The notes under the pieces were generated by a model that was given only the letters and a program-made list of their open reading frames with translations, did no database searches and was not told the DNA's origin. The translations under genes and the position numbers were made by a program. From Carpediemonas membranifera (taxonomy: Eukaryota > Fornicata), in contig JAHDYR010000067.1 of NCBI GenBank assembly GCA_019828565.1, positions 841,864-905,863 of the forward strand: 64,000 nucleotides of DNA. The letters run 5' to 3'. Below are positions 17,988 to 27,986 of the stretch, piece after piece. Position 1 is the first letter of the stretch. Each line of letters opens with the position of its first letter.

Positions 17988-20900
17988 CTGCCCTCCCTGA
18001 GCAACTCGGGGTGAGCGGCTAAGAACTTCTTGGCGGCGGGAGTGTGGCGGACGGCGTCGATGGGCTCCCAGGACAGCTCGGAGCTACCGAGCCACTTGAC
18101 GCGCAGGAAGCCGGGCTTGGACTTGACGATCCGTTCAACGTACCATTCCTCTTGGTCTGTAGCGGCGAAGTTGGCGAGCTCGCCCTCAGAGAGGTCGGAC
18201 TTGAGCGGAATGAGGTGGGACAGGTGGACTGTGCGTCGCGGTTCGTTGGCGAGGAGCGGTACGACGACTGCCGTGAACGGGTTGACCTCAATGACCTTGA
18301 ACGGTCCGGTGTGGCCGTGGAGCTTGCTTTCAGCGTGGTTCTTGCGCAAGACGTAATCACCGGGCTTGACTGGAACCGACTGCGTCTCTGCCCTCCCCTC
18401 ACGAGTCTTGGACTGGCGTTTGTGAGCCTTGCGGCAGAGCTTGGCCAGGAGCGCGTCCATGACGGTGAGGTATTCGGCGACAGAGGTAAGCGGGGTCTCG
18501 TCCTCGGCGTTGTTGTCTGGCTGGGGTATCTGCCGGTCGGCAGCGTGTGTGCCGTAGAGTAGCTCGAACGGGGTGAACCCCGTCGCGCTGTGAACCGTGC
18601 TGTTGATTATCCACGCGACATATGGCAGTAGGGTCGTGGACCATGCGTCGAAGGAGTTAAATGCCAGCGCTAGGGTACGTAGGTGGCGCTTGATTTCGCG
18701 ATTGACGCGTTCGACGTGACCGTTCGACTGCGGATGGAAAGGCGTGGTCCGGTGGTGTGTGACCGATAAGCGCTCGGTTAGAGCGGTGATGATACGGTTG
18801 GCGTATTCCGGGCCTCCGTCTGTGTGCAGGATGGCCGGGATGCCGTGGCGGCAGATAGACGCCCAGATAGCGGCGGCAGCCGCGTCTGCATTGTTCGAGG
18901 GGGCTGGCACGAGCTCAGTAAAGTGCGTGAATGTGTCAGTAATCACGACGACATACCGGTTGCCGGCCGAGTCCTCTGAGATGGGGCCGAGCGTATCGAC
19001 GGCTACGCGTTCGAATGGTGTGCTGCTCGGGGTCGCGCCCATCTTCAGCTTGATGAAGTTCGCCAGACGGGTCTTCTGACAGATCAAACAGGCGTTGATC
19101 AGGTCGGATACGGTGTGTTCGAGCTGTGGCCAGTCGTAACCCAAGTCACGCACGGCCTGAGCGGTCTTCTTGACGCCCAAGTGCAGCCGGTGGGCCTCGG
19201 CTAGGACGTCGCGACGCGCGTCGGCGGGTACGAATGTGCGACCGTGATACTTGACGACACAGTTGACGATGGTGTGCTTGGAGGGTCTCTCGTCAGCGTG
19301 CTCCTTCTGAGAGGCGAGCACTCTCGACTCTAGCGTGTTAGCCGTGACCTCGGCGATCTCAGCGGGGCGGGTCTGGAAAGGGAAACGGCTTAAGAAGTCG
19401 GCCGTGACGTTGGACTCGCCCGGGACGTGGTGGATCTTGAGTCTGAACTCCAAGAACGACAGTAGCCATCGGCGATGCTTCCGATTGTGAGCGGCCATGC
19501 GGTGGAGTGCCATCAGATTCTTATGGTCGGTGAACACGGTCAGATCGGGGTGGCCCAGGAAGAGAGAGTACATGTCAGGACGTGTCAGACAGTATATCAG
19601 AGCATACATCTCCTGGTCGTAGGTGCTCCATCTTTGTTGAACGTCCGAGAACGCCTTGGAGAAGTAGGCGACGACTCTCCAGTCTGTGGGCGTTTGCTGT
19701 TGTAGCAGTATGCCGCCTAGGCCGAGGAGACTAGCGTCCGTCTCGAGGCGCCAGGGTTTGGAGAGGTCTGGTATGGCGAGTGACTCCTCAGAGGCGAGCT
19801 GTGTCAGAACAGCCGCGATAGCCTCTTGGTGTGCTGAAGTCCACACGACCTTGGCGTCCTTGCGGAGGAGGCCATTGATGGGCGCTAGGATGCGCTGGCA
19901 GTCAGGGATAAAATCTGCCACGTAGTTGATGTGGCCGAGGATCTGACGTACCTCGTGCGTGGTCGTCGGGCGTGGGAGGCTCTTGATCGTGTCAATGCGT
20001 GAGGGCTGAGGGCGACGACCGTGTTCGGAGACGATCTCGCCGAGACAGTCGAGAGTCTGGTAGCCAAAATGACACTTCTCGGCGCGCAGCCTGATGTTCT
20101 TGTCACTGAGTAGAGCGAGCGTGCGCTGGGTGCGCATGACGAGTACCTCGGGCGATGGCGCGCCAGCAAAGATGTCGTCTATGTAGTTCCTGACGCCCTC
20201 TGAGTATACCGGGCGCAGGACGTTGGCGATGGCCCGCTGGAATTGTGCGGGGAGGTTCTTTAGGCCAAACGGGGCGACCATATATTCGAAAAACTCGCCC
20301 GAAACCCGCACCGCGGACAGGTAACGGTGGGCATCCTTCAATGGCATCTGGTGAAACCCTTGGCGAAGGTCTAGACCGAAGAAGTACTTGCTGCCGACGA
20401 GGTCCTGGATGAGCGTGCGGGTATCTGTCATGGGGAAAGCGTCAGTCACAGTTGCCTCGTTGAGGGCCCTGTAGTCTGCGCAAAGTCGTAGTGGGCGGCG
20501 TCCGTCCGCGTCGGGCTTCTTCTGGACAATCACAGCCGGGCTAGAGACTGGGCCGTGTGCGTCGCGGATGAGCTGGGCTTCGTACATTTCATGGAGCTGT
20601 CGCTTGATCTCGGGAAGCCAGTCGGCGCGGATGCCGCGTGGGTTGGCTTGTGGCAGAATGGCGTCCGGCTTCAGGTCAATGGTGGCTTCCGCGATGTCGG
20701 CGCCGCCGAGAGGCAGCTTGGGGTCGAAGACGTCGGCGTTGGCCTGGAGCACAGCGAGTAGCTCGTCGTGTAGAGGGAACGAGGGGTCAATGTCGAAGGT
20801 TGGCGTGGCGAAGGACGAGACGTCGTCCGGCAGGTCGTCAGTCTCCGAGTCAACCTCGTCGATGTATTGATTCTGGGCCGGTGTGACATCGTCGGCGGGG

Positions 20901-22423
20901 TCCTCTGCTGACGGTGGTAGCTGAATGTTGATGCCCGTGTCCGACATGAGGCCTAGGTGCCGGAGGAGGTCTGCCCCGAACAGGAACTTGTGGGCCTCCC
21001 CGGAGATGACTGGTACGGTCCACGTCAGCTCGACAGCGTTTGGTACGATGCCGTCGATAACGAGCTCGGCTATGACGGCGGTGGTGTCCTCGCAAGGTCG
21101 CTGGTCGGCCATCTTCAGCGTGTAAGCATGATTTGTGATCATTACCGGGCCGGCCTCCTTCAGCGTGGCGAACGTGGCCTCCGAGATACAGGTCTTGGCG
21201 GCTGCCGGGTCGAGCTTCGCCCGCAGTCTCGTGCCGTTGACGAGGATGTCGTGGTAGATCGGCTTACCGATGTTTTCGCGCTGCGCTGACGTGTCGACTT
21301 CGTCGATTGACTCATCGGTGTCGGACTCGGCGTCTATGTCGACCTCGTTGATGGATTGACTGAGGCGCTCGAGCCGGTTCGTCTCCTTGTTTCGCGTCCA
21401 GCCTGCCGCTGGGTTAGGGGCTCTCGCGTTGCGTTTGGGCGCTTGGGTGGTCGTTGTTGCAGGTCGGTCAGGGTTGTTGTGGTGGCCAGGGGCCTTCTTG
21501 GGCTTGGCACCCACAACAGCTGGTTGAATAGGACGCGATGGTTGGGGGGCGGCACTGCGCTGTGTCTTCAGATGAGGGCACGCCTGAGTGACGTGGGACG
21601 AGTTGTATCCGTGGTAGTCGCAGAAGTGGCGGAAGGTGGGGTTGATGTAGTAGTTCGCCTTGTCTTTCAGCTGGACATACGGGTCTGGGCCGCTGATCTT
21701 GCGGGCTATGGGTTTGCGTGTGCGGGATCCGCCTGTCGCTTGCTCACCGTGGGGTTGCGGGGGCTGGCCGGTGCGGAATGCTCTCCACAGAACGACGATG
21801 TAACCGTCGTGGTCCTCTTTGAGGTCCCTAAGGTTATCAAGGACGTCATCGATGTCCTCTGCATCATCTATGATGTAGGAGTCGAAATAGTCCTTTGCTT
21901 CGGCGGAGAATCCCTTAAGTGCAAGCTCTCTGACTCTTGCGGCGAGAACCTTCCAAGGAATGGCTTGCAGTGCAGGAGCAGAAGCATCAGTGTTCACGAG
22001 ATCGATGAACTCGCGCAAAGCGGCAATAGTTGAGCGATGTTTGGATGCTTTGCCATAGAGTGCACCGGGAAGGTTGATGGACTTGATGCGCGCGCCGACG
22101 TCCAGGGACGGCATGAGTGTGACGGAGCAGGCGGCTACGATGTCGTCGGCCTCGTCATGGAGGTAGGCGCGAATGTCGGTGACGTCGTCCCAGTCGGACT
22201 CGTCACTGGACGTGTCGGAGTTGTTGGTGGCGGCAGCCTCGTCATCGGCCGGCTTGGGTGGGGCCAGGGCTGCGTTGACCTCGGCGACGTACTCGTCGTC
22301 GCGGAGGGGGACATCTGGGTTGAACTTGTTGATGAGGGGCACATAAACCGGGGCTTTGTGGTCGATCTCGGCTACTGCAGCCGTGAATACGGCTTCTGCG
22401 CGGCGCTGTGCAGCCGCGGCCAT
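17969..22423 (-). CDS. Gypsy B gag-pol polyprotein (1484 aa)
   Basis: Domains in order are a gag region with an atypical zinc knuckle (HFCDYHGYNSSHVTQACPH, about 280-300); an aspartic protease region (about 395-480); reverse transcriptase with YIDD (about 640-800); RNase H (RLETDASLLGLGG); integrase HHCC and DDE core (VAVDTLGP, HTDGGPEYANR, NGHVERVNRE); and a C-terminal chromodomain (VKWLGSSELSWEP). The protease active site reads LDPAAAKT where D-T/S-G is expected, so proteolysis may be altered. Apart from the gag overlap the frame is intact over 4.4 kb, suggesting recent activity. Confidence 0.85.
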   Translation of the reverse strand: MAAAAQRRAEAVFTAAVAEIDHKAPVYVPLINKFNPDVPLRDDEYVAEVNAALAPPKPADDEAAATNNSDTSSDESDWDDVTDIRAYLHDEADDIVAACSVTLMPSLDVGARIKSINLPGALYGKASKHRSTIAALREFIDLVNTDASAPALQAIPWKVLAARVRELALKGFSAEAKDYFDSYIIDDAEDIDDVLDNLRDLKEDHDGYIVVLWRAFRTGQPPQPHGEQATGGSRTRKPIARKISGPDPYVQLKDKANYYINPTFRHFCDYHGYNSSHVTQACPHLKTQRSAAPQPSRPIQPAVVGAKPKKAPGHHNNPDRPATTTTQAPKRNARAPNPAAGWTRNKETNRLERLSQSINEVDIDAESDTDESIDEVDTSAQRENIGKPIYHDILVNGTRLRAKLDPAAAKTCISEATFATLKEAGPVMITNHAYTLKMADQRPCEDTTAVIAELVIDGIVPNAVELTWTVPVISGEAHKFLFGADLLRHLGLMSDTGINIQLPPSAEDPADDVTPAQNQYIDEVDSETDDLPDDVSSFATPTFDIDPSFPLHDELLAVLQANADVFDPKLPLGGADIAEATIDLKPDAILPQANPRGIRADWLPEIKRQLHEMYEAQLIRDAHGPVSSPAVIVQKKPDADGRRPLRLCADYRALNEATVTDAFPMTDTRTLIQDLVGSKYFFGLDLRQGFHQMPLKDAHRYLSAVRVSGEFFEYMVAPFGLKNLPAQFQRAIANVLRPVYSEGVRNYIDDIFAGAPSPEVLVMRTQRTLALLSDKNIRLRAEKCHFGYQTLDCLGEIVSEHGRRPQPSRIDTIKSLPRPTTTHEVRQILGHINYVADFIPDCQRILAPINGLLRKDAKVVWTSAHQEAIAAVLTQLASEESLAIPDLSKPWRLETDASLLGLGGILLQQQTPTDWRVVAYFSKAFSDVQQRWSTYDQEMYALIYCLTRPDMYSLFLGHPDLTVFTDHKNLMALHRMAAHNRKHRRWLLSFLEFRLKIHHVPGESNVTADFLSRFPFQTRPAEIAEVTANTLESRVLASQKEHADERPSKHTIVNCVVKYHGRTFVPADARRDVLAEAHRLHLGVKKTAQAVRDLGYDWPQLEHTVSDLINACLICQKTRLANFIKLKMGATPSSTPFERVAVDTLGPISEDSAGNRYVVVITDTFTHFTELVPAPSNNADAAAAAIWASICRHGIPAILHTDGGPEYANRIITALTERLSVTHHRTTPFHPQSNGHVERVNREIKRHLRTLALAFNSFDAWSTTLLPYVAWIINSTVHSATGFTPFELLYGTHAADRQIPQPDNNAEDETPLTSVAEYLTVMDALLAKLCRKAHKRQSKTREGRAETQSVPVKPGDYVLRKNHAESKLHGHTGPFKVIEVNPFTAVVVPLLANEPRRTVHLSHLIPLKSDLSEGELANFAATDQEEWYVERIVKSKPGFLRVKWLGSSELSWEPIDAVRHTPAAKKFLAAHPELLREGSDASPD

Positions 22424-22800
22424 CGGGCCTCTTCAGGAAAGGCCGCGGCCGCCGCTTCAGCGAGCATAAACAGGTCTTCTTCGAGAGCGGCGGTTAGACG
22501 GGCTACTGCCTGCTTGGGGGGTGGCGTGGAGGTGCTTGGGGGCGTGATGGGAAGTGAGAGCTTCATCTCGCGCCTAATGGCGCTGCGGATTACCGCATCG
22601 GGACATACATCGTCTTCTAGGTCCTCGAAGGTCTTATAATCAGAGGTGGGTCTCCAATTGGCCCGTAAGAACTCCTGCGAGCTGATGCTTAGGCATCTAA
22701 GGAACGATGTAGGAAATCTTGCATGAGGAAGTTCCCGCTTGTATTCCTTCGCGGCGGAGTTGAGCAGTGGAAGGGAACTTACGTCGAATTTCGTAGCCAT
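22372..22800 (-). CDS. Gypsy B gag-like 5' ORF
   Basis: This 142-residue ORF starts with ATG at 22800, just inside the 5' LTR. It has a helical N-terminus (SLPLLNSAAKEYKRELPHARFP) and an Ala-rich end. It overlaps the next ORF by about 52 nt in the -1 relation, so frameshifting or re-initiation would be needed to make gag-pol. No clear slippery heptamer was seen. Confidence 0.55.
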   Translation of the reverse strand: MATKFDVSSLPLLNSAAKEYKRELPHARFPTSFLRCLSISSQEFLRANWRPTSDYKTFEDLEDDVCPDAVIRSAIRREMKLSLPITPPSTSTPPPKQAVARLTAALEEDLFMLAEAAAAAFPEEARWPRLHSAAQKPYSRLQ

Positions 22801-22817
22801 AGGGAGTGATTAATCAC

Positions 22818-22870
22818 TGTGGCGTAAACGACGGGTATTCGAGAATTCGTTTTAATCAGGTGATGCGTCA
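22818..22870 (-). repeat. 5' LTR of gypsy B (53 bp)
   Basis: On the minus strand it starts TGACGCATCACC and ends TTTACGCCACA. It is identical to the copy at 17935-17987. The upstream neighbour is the purine-rich 3' end of element C, so the same repeat may also be C's 3' LTR. Confidence 0.7.
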
Positions 22871-23960
22871 CTGCCCCCCTAAGCTTCAGCTTATTCTTCT
22901 TGAGATAGTCGCGGGCAACGGCGACGTGGCGCAGGTTGGAGGCGGGCTCCCAGGTGTGTTCGTCGTAACCGACCCACTGAGTTAGCAACTCGAGCTGGCC
23001 GTTCTTGCGACGGTGCTTCTTGATGGCGGCGACCTCGTAGGAACGGTCGTCAGAGGCAGCCAGGGCCTTGAGGCGTTGCAGGCTGCTACGTGTCTTAAAG
23101 CGGATGAGTTGGTCGCGATGGGCTACGAAAGGGTCACCCTCAAAGAGGTCCACTAAGCGGACGGCGTGGTTGTCCAGGACTGCTAGGATCTTAAAGGGGC
23201 CCTTGAACCCGTGAAGCTTCGGTGTCTTGGTGCGGTTCAGCAGGGCAAGGTCGCCCTCGTGGAACGGTGTGTCTTCACGGTCGGCGTTGCGCTTATTAAG
23301 GCGCCTTTCGACGGTTGACTTCTGTCTCTCGGCCGCCCTAGAGGTAAGCTTATCAAGGTGGCCTCGAAGTTGTTTGATGTAGACGGCAGCCGTTGAAATG
23401 GGTGTGTCCGGTGAGGTGGCTGTGGCGTTGAGGATCTTCGCGACGGTGGAGCTTGGATCCATGTGGTCGCCGTACAGCATTGCATGCGGGGTGACCCCAG
23501 TCGCGGAACAGATGGTGGTGTTCAGAAAGAGCTGCACGACCGGCAGGAGATTGCTCCAGTTGTCAAACTTGTCAAACTGCAGCGCCAAGCATCGCACCAG
23601 CTTCATCACCTCCGCATTGCGGCACTCTACTAGTCCGTTGGACTGTGGGTGATAGGGTAGTGTGTATTGTTGAGTAATCTCGGTGTTGTCCAGAAGTGCC
23701 TGAATGATTTTCCCTGTGAATTCTGGGCTATTGTCAGATTTGATGAATAGTGGGGTGCCGTGGCGTGAGATCACTTGTGTCCAAATGGCGTCAGCGGCGG
23801 CATCGGCAGTGTTCTCCGGCGTGGCGGCGAGCTCAGTGTAACGTGAGAACATGTCTACCATGACGGTGATGTAGCGTGCACCGTGGGCGTCGGCCGGGAT
23901 GGGGCCGATCGTGTCGACCGCAACTGTGTGGAAGGGCTTGTAGATAGACAGCGACGTAGA
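22871..23960 (-). mobile_element. Ty3/gypsy element C, integrase and chromodomain only
   Basis: The frame opens at about 23958 (KPFHTVAVDTIGPIPADAHG). It continues through the DDE core (KSDNSPEFTGKII, NGLVECRNAE) to a chromodomain (TQWVGYDEHTWEP). Gag, protease, RT and RNase H are absent. At 23960 it abuts a plus-strand LINE ORF. At the other end a purine tract (TTAGGGGGGCAG on the minus strand) leads into the 53-bp LTR shared with B. The ORF runs through that LTR to 22779 only by chance. Confidence 0.78.
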
Positions 23961-23961
23961 A

Positions 23962-25107
23962 ATGACGAGGCCGGACAGTATCTGTGGTAGCCAAGCCCCG
24001 GCAACCCCAGCGTCTCAGAGGATGAACAGAGTCAGTGCCAACAAGAGAACCACAAGAACCCCCAAGCGGCAGGTGCTGGGGGGCGAGGCATCAGGCAAGC
24101 GCACTCAGCTTCCTATAGACAGTGTGAACAGAGACAAGGAGGTGCCGCCGAGGATTAGCCTGGAAGACATCGTCCAAGAGCATATCAGAGATCAGCAGGA
24201 GGCCAGAAGGATGGCAGGCGAAGGGAGAAGCCAGCACGAGACCAGCAGCCTGCCCTTATCAGAGACCCAGCCGAACCAGAGACTTGTCCTAGCAGCCATT
24301 GACTTTGAGTGCAGCTACACGGGCAGCTCAAGACAAGGCACATCAGCGATCCCGGTCGAAGGAGGCATTGTCATGATAGATGTGGATAGCAGTGAAGTGG
24401 TCGGCCACGGCCACGGTATGTTCTACCAGGACATGCCGCTCAACAGAGTCGAGCAGTCAAGGCACACATCATGGGCTGTCACAGGCCTACCACCAGCGAC
24501 CTTCGTGGACATAGCGACAGGAAGACCCCCCAGAGACCTAGAGCAGCACGTCCACACCTTCCAGGCGTGGGGCGACCGTCTAGCGACGGAGCTCAAAGCG
24601 TATGAGAGAAGAGAAGGCTGCAGAGTCCACCTGTTCGCCAAGGGAAAGCACATGGAGATGTTCCTCCTCACAGACGCAGCGAACGGCTTAGCCGCAGAGA
24701 GCAGAGACTACTTCGCACAGAGACTAGTGGACGAAAACGAGCTGCCAACGCTGCTGGTCAGGGCTAGACCCGACCTCGAACAGAGATTCAGAGTCAATTA
24801 CAACAACGCGCAGAGCATGGAGTGGCTAGACCTGTGGACCAGCCGGTGGCAGTCACGGGAAGCACCCAAGAGAGTATGCCCCTACCACAGCCACACGGCG
24901 GGGTGCTATCACTGCGCACTGGCGGACAGCACACTGTTCGCAATCAGAGTTCTAGCACTATTCAGAGGCACCAACGGCATCGGTGAGTTAGAGGACGCCC
25001 TCAGACTGCTGCAGCCAGCCATTGAGGAAGAGGTCAGAGCAGCCAGAGAAAGCAGTGACATCAAGAAAGAAAGAAAGAAATTTAACGTATCCTGTACACC
25101 TGTGTAA
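23962..25107 (+). CDS. LINE-type ORF with DEDDh/Maelstrom-like nuclease domain
   Basis: This 381-residue ORF has a basic, Ser/Thr-rich N-terminus. A nuclease-like core starts at VLAAIDFEC (D114, E116), followed by GGIVMIDVDS, typical of DnaQ/RNase H folds. The core ends with CPYHSHTAGCYHCALAD (306-322): H-x-A-x-A-D is the last DEDDh motif, and the added C/H residues recall the Maelstrom (MAEL) variant. The same domain with the same C/H cluster occurs in the ORF1 region of the minus-strand LINE at 31.1-32.7 kb, so this is a stranded ORF1 fragment. A role in RNA processing or retrotransposition is inference. Confidence 0.55.
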   Translation: MTRPDSICGSQAPATPASQRMNRVSANKRTTRTPKRQVLGGEASGKRTQLPIDSVNRDKEVPPRISLEDIVQEHIRDQQEARRMAGEGRSQHETSSLPLSETQPNQRLVLAAIDFECSYTGSSRQGTSAIPVEGGIVMIDVDSSEVVGHGHGMFYQDMPLNRVEQSRHTSWAVTGLPPATFVDIATGRPPRDLEQHVHTFQAWGDRLATELKAYERREGCRVHLFAKGKHMEMFLLTDAANGLAAESRDYFAQRLVDENELPTLLVRARPDLEQRFRVNYNNAQSMEWLDLWTSRWQSREAPKRVCPYHSHTAGCYHCALADSTLFAIRVLALFRGTNGIGELEDALRLLQPAIEEEVRAARESSDIKKERKKFNVSCTPV

Positions 25108-26084
25108 ATCAGGGAATTACCAGTTTGCACCACCCCATGTCCCCGGGAACGCCTTAGCGTGTTGACTTCCCTTCGTGAGCGAGCCTGATACTACGTTGGG
25201 GGCGTTAGCACCATCACCGTCAGGGTCCAGCTGGTAAGGCTGGGTAGTCCCTTGCATGTTGACCTATCAACTGGCTGGCCCGATACCCCCAAAGTCGGGA
25301 TAACCCAGGTCTTACTCTTGGGGGTCCTTCGGGCCCCCGTTCTGCCTGGCACCCGCAAGGCCTTGCCCTGCACACCCGCCACCGGGGCCTTCTGCTCGGT
25401 TTCCCCCTACAGGGCTCCTCTCAGGGATATGTTCTCCATACCATTCGACCCAGTTTGCAATTTTTCAGGCACCCGCCGAAGCGGTTTCGGGCTTGGCGTT
25501 TGCCGTATCACGCAATTGGGCCAGTTATGAAACCCACCGATCATCGCTGGGTAGCTATATGATTCACGGCTGCGTTCGGGCTCTTCCACACTTTCCGTTC
25601 CGGCATGGATCCCCTCCTCAAGGATTTGTTCCCTATTGGGCTTCTTCCTAGCTTCCGGCTGGTTCCAAGTTTTGGGTGCCGGGCCGTTCGGCGCAGCTCT
25701 GATTTGGTCCAGGTGCCGCCCAGGTGGTATTGTTGCCTTATGGTTACCCTCCTGTTTGGCTGCTGCGCCCCGATACCTCGCACGTACGTGTATACATGTG
25801 CATACGTGCCCCGCCCTATGGCTCTGGGTTATTTCTTATACGTGTGAAGAGTGTGCCGGTTCTGCCGGCTGAATGTTGTCTACGTTCCCAGTATGGGTGA
25901 GCGTTTGTGTGTTAGCGAGATTAGTGTTCGGGGTTGAGTCCCCCTTCCGCGGCTGGGTGCTACCGGGATACGTGGGGCTTGCGTCCCCCGCTGATCCCAG
26001 GAGCGCTCCGCTTCGGTTGAGGCGGGGGGTTGGGTCCCAGTTTGACCCTGGTCCCAGAGGTCATAGGATTCTGGGATGGTGTAC
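25108..26084. other. LINE 3' region and junction, no gene seen
   Basis: This GC-rich stretch lies between the plus-strand nuclease ORF and the end of the minus-strand LINE ORF2. Several short open frames appear on both strands but none looks protein-like. Most of it is probably the LINE 3' untranslated region. The tail after 25107 is A-rich (GAAAGAAAGAAA), consistent with LINE debris. Confidence 0.4.
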
Positions 26085-27986
26085 TTACCCGTCTTTCCGG
26101 AGGTTCAGAAGGGCACGTCTGCCGTTCTGCAGTCCCTCTCTGACGGTATGGTCCTCGCTGCGGAGGAGCCAGAGCATTTCCAGGATTGCCCTTGAGTTGT
26201 ACCACTCCGCCTCCTGCCCTTGCCTTAGGGCGTGGTACTGTGTGCGTAGATGCGCCTCCGCCAGGATGTCATTCCATCCTTCTGGGCGTTCTACCGCCTT
26301 GCATTGGCAGATGATGTGGCTTTGTGTTCCCAGGGGCTGGTTGTATGCCCATTCTGAGAGGATTTTGGTGGTTTCCGCCGCGGTTCTGGTGACAGTGTAC
26401 AGGCGAGTAATGGTGTCACCTTCTGAGTCCAGGGTACATAGGGGGCAACACCGCTTGATCCTGCTCAGGAGGGCCTGGGGCTGGCCGATCGCGCTCCCAA
26501 GTATGGCTCTGCTTCTGCCACTGTTGCTGGGGGAGGGGAGTGTGTTGGATGCAGTCATGATTACTCTCTTGACTTCCCGTCTGGTTATCATCTCACCCTT
26601 GATCATTCCTGGTTTCTTGGGTCTCTTCCCTTGCTGCATGCTGAGGATGACTTCCGGGGCTAGTACTGTTGCCACCCCTTTGGCCGTTCGGCTCCCGGTG
26701 TGCAGTAGTTCTTCTGCTGTGAGGGTCCAGCCTCCCCTCTTTGCTCTTTCCCTGGCGGACATCTCCTCCTGTGTGCCCTGGAGGACGCTCCGTCGCCATT
26801 GGTAGAGGCGATGTAAGACCGATCCTCTCTCCGCTGTCGCCCAGTCCAGATTCCCTAGGGGGGTCGGACGGTCCGGGTCGTGCGCAGACTCATAGAGCCT
26901 CACCGCTCTCTGCCCCATATCTGCCTCCCAGCACATCCATCCCATTAGTACACGGGCGGCTCCTCCTCCCCCTGGTCCTGTGCCTGCCATTAGGCCGCGC
27001 CAGTTGTTCCAGATGGCTCTTCCCCTGGCGCTTGGCCCCAGATCTCGATCCCGAACTCGATCTTGGGCCAGAGGAAGGTTCTGAGGATGGATTCCGAGGT
27101 GGCGGCCGGGGTGGATCCTTTGGTCCACCCTGCTCTCCTGCCAGGGCTAGGTATTTCCGGGATTGTGACGTCTTCATTTTGATGCATGCTGCCAACGGAT
27201 TCTTCCCGCTGGCTAGCCAGAGTCCCAGATACCTTGCTGAGTCTGACGCCAGTGTGGGAGTTCCTTGGATGCTGACCGCTGCAGTTACGTCGGTACTTAT
27301 CACCACACTTTTGCCTGGGCTGGTCTGGAGTCCATGGGCTTCAATTACCCTGACCACTGCGTCTGTGCCTTCTTCGGCGAGCTGCGGGGTCTCGGCTGAG
27401 ATGCTTGTATCATCTACAAACATTGCAATGAGGCAGTTTTTGGGCCTATCGTCCGTTGGAGGGAGGCAGGGGTCCGGGATCTCTCTATGCCGGAGGTACA
27501 GTGCCGCCTGGCTTAGCCAGTTAGCTGTGAAGAGGATGAACAGAGTGGGGGCCACCACACATCCTTGCTTGACCCCCCATGTTTGTTCTGGACCATGTGC
27601 TTGCCCCTCGTACCGAGATGTACGTTTCTGTAAGTGTATTTCGGATGGCCCTCGTCAGTCTTGGGTGTACCCCCCATGAGCGTCAACTTGTTCACCAGCA
27701 GGTCCCTTGGGACCGTATCATATGCTTTTGCTATGTCAAGTAGGACGCTGGTACGGTTTCCGGACTGGTGGAGTTGGGCTAGGAGGGCTATGTGATCCAC
27801 TACAGTTTTCCCTTTCATGAACCCAACTTGCTCTCTGGGGATGAACTTCTCCACCGTCGGCCTGAGGCGCCATTTCAGTATCCTCCCGTAGGCTCTGTAT
27901 AGGAGGGGGGGTGAGGGAGATCGGTCTGTACGAGCTGGGCGTGAGCTTGTCCTTCCCAACCTTGTGGATAGGCGACACCGCTGCAT
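26085..27986 (-). pseudogene. LINE ORF2 3' part: RT and zinc finger in several frames
   Basis: RT blocks are split over three frames: IPREQVGFMKGKTVVDHIAL with LLDIAKAYDTVPRD (about 27.7-27.85 kb), APTLFILFTANWL with AMFVDDTSISAE (27.4-27.55 kb), and the post-RT region with a CCPLC ... SHIICQC finger (26.3-26.5 kb). The catalytic FVDD is retained. Frame changes near 27.55 and 27.1 kb break continuity. Confidence 0.75.

Larger units (their letters stand above)
17935..22870 (-). mobile_element. Ty3/gypsy element B, complete, with 53-bp LTRs
   Basis: This 4.94-kb chromovirus-type element lies in minus orientation. It is bounded by identical 53-bp direct repeats that begin TG and end CA. CTGC (plus strand) flanks it on both sides and may be the target duplication, although the same bases also end its polypurine tract. 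It encodes a short gag ORF and an overlapping gag-pol ORF. Only about 17 bp separates the 5' LTR from the gag ATG, so the leader and primer site are minimal. It sits between the remnants A and C in the same orientation. Confidence 0.8.

Noticed and set aside
25873-27679. Plus-strand ORFs of 310 and 312 codons
   Set aside because: They are antisense to LINE ORF2 with recognisable RT and zinc-finger motifs on the minus strand.
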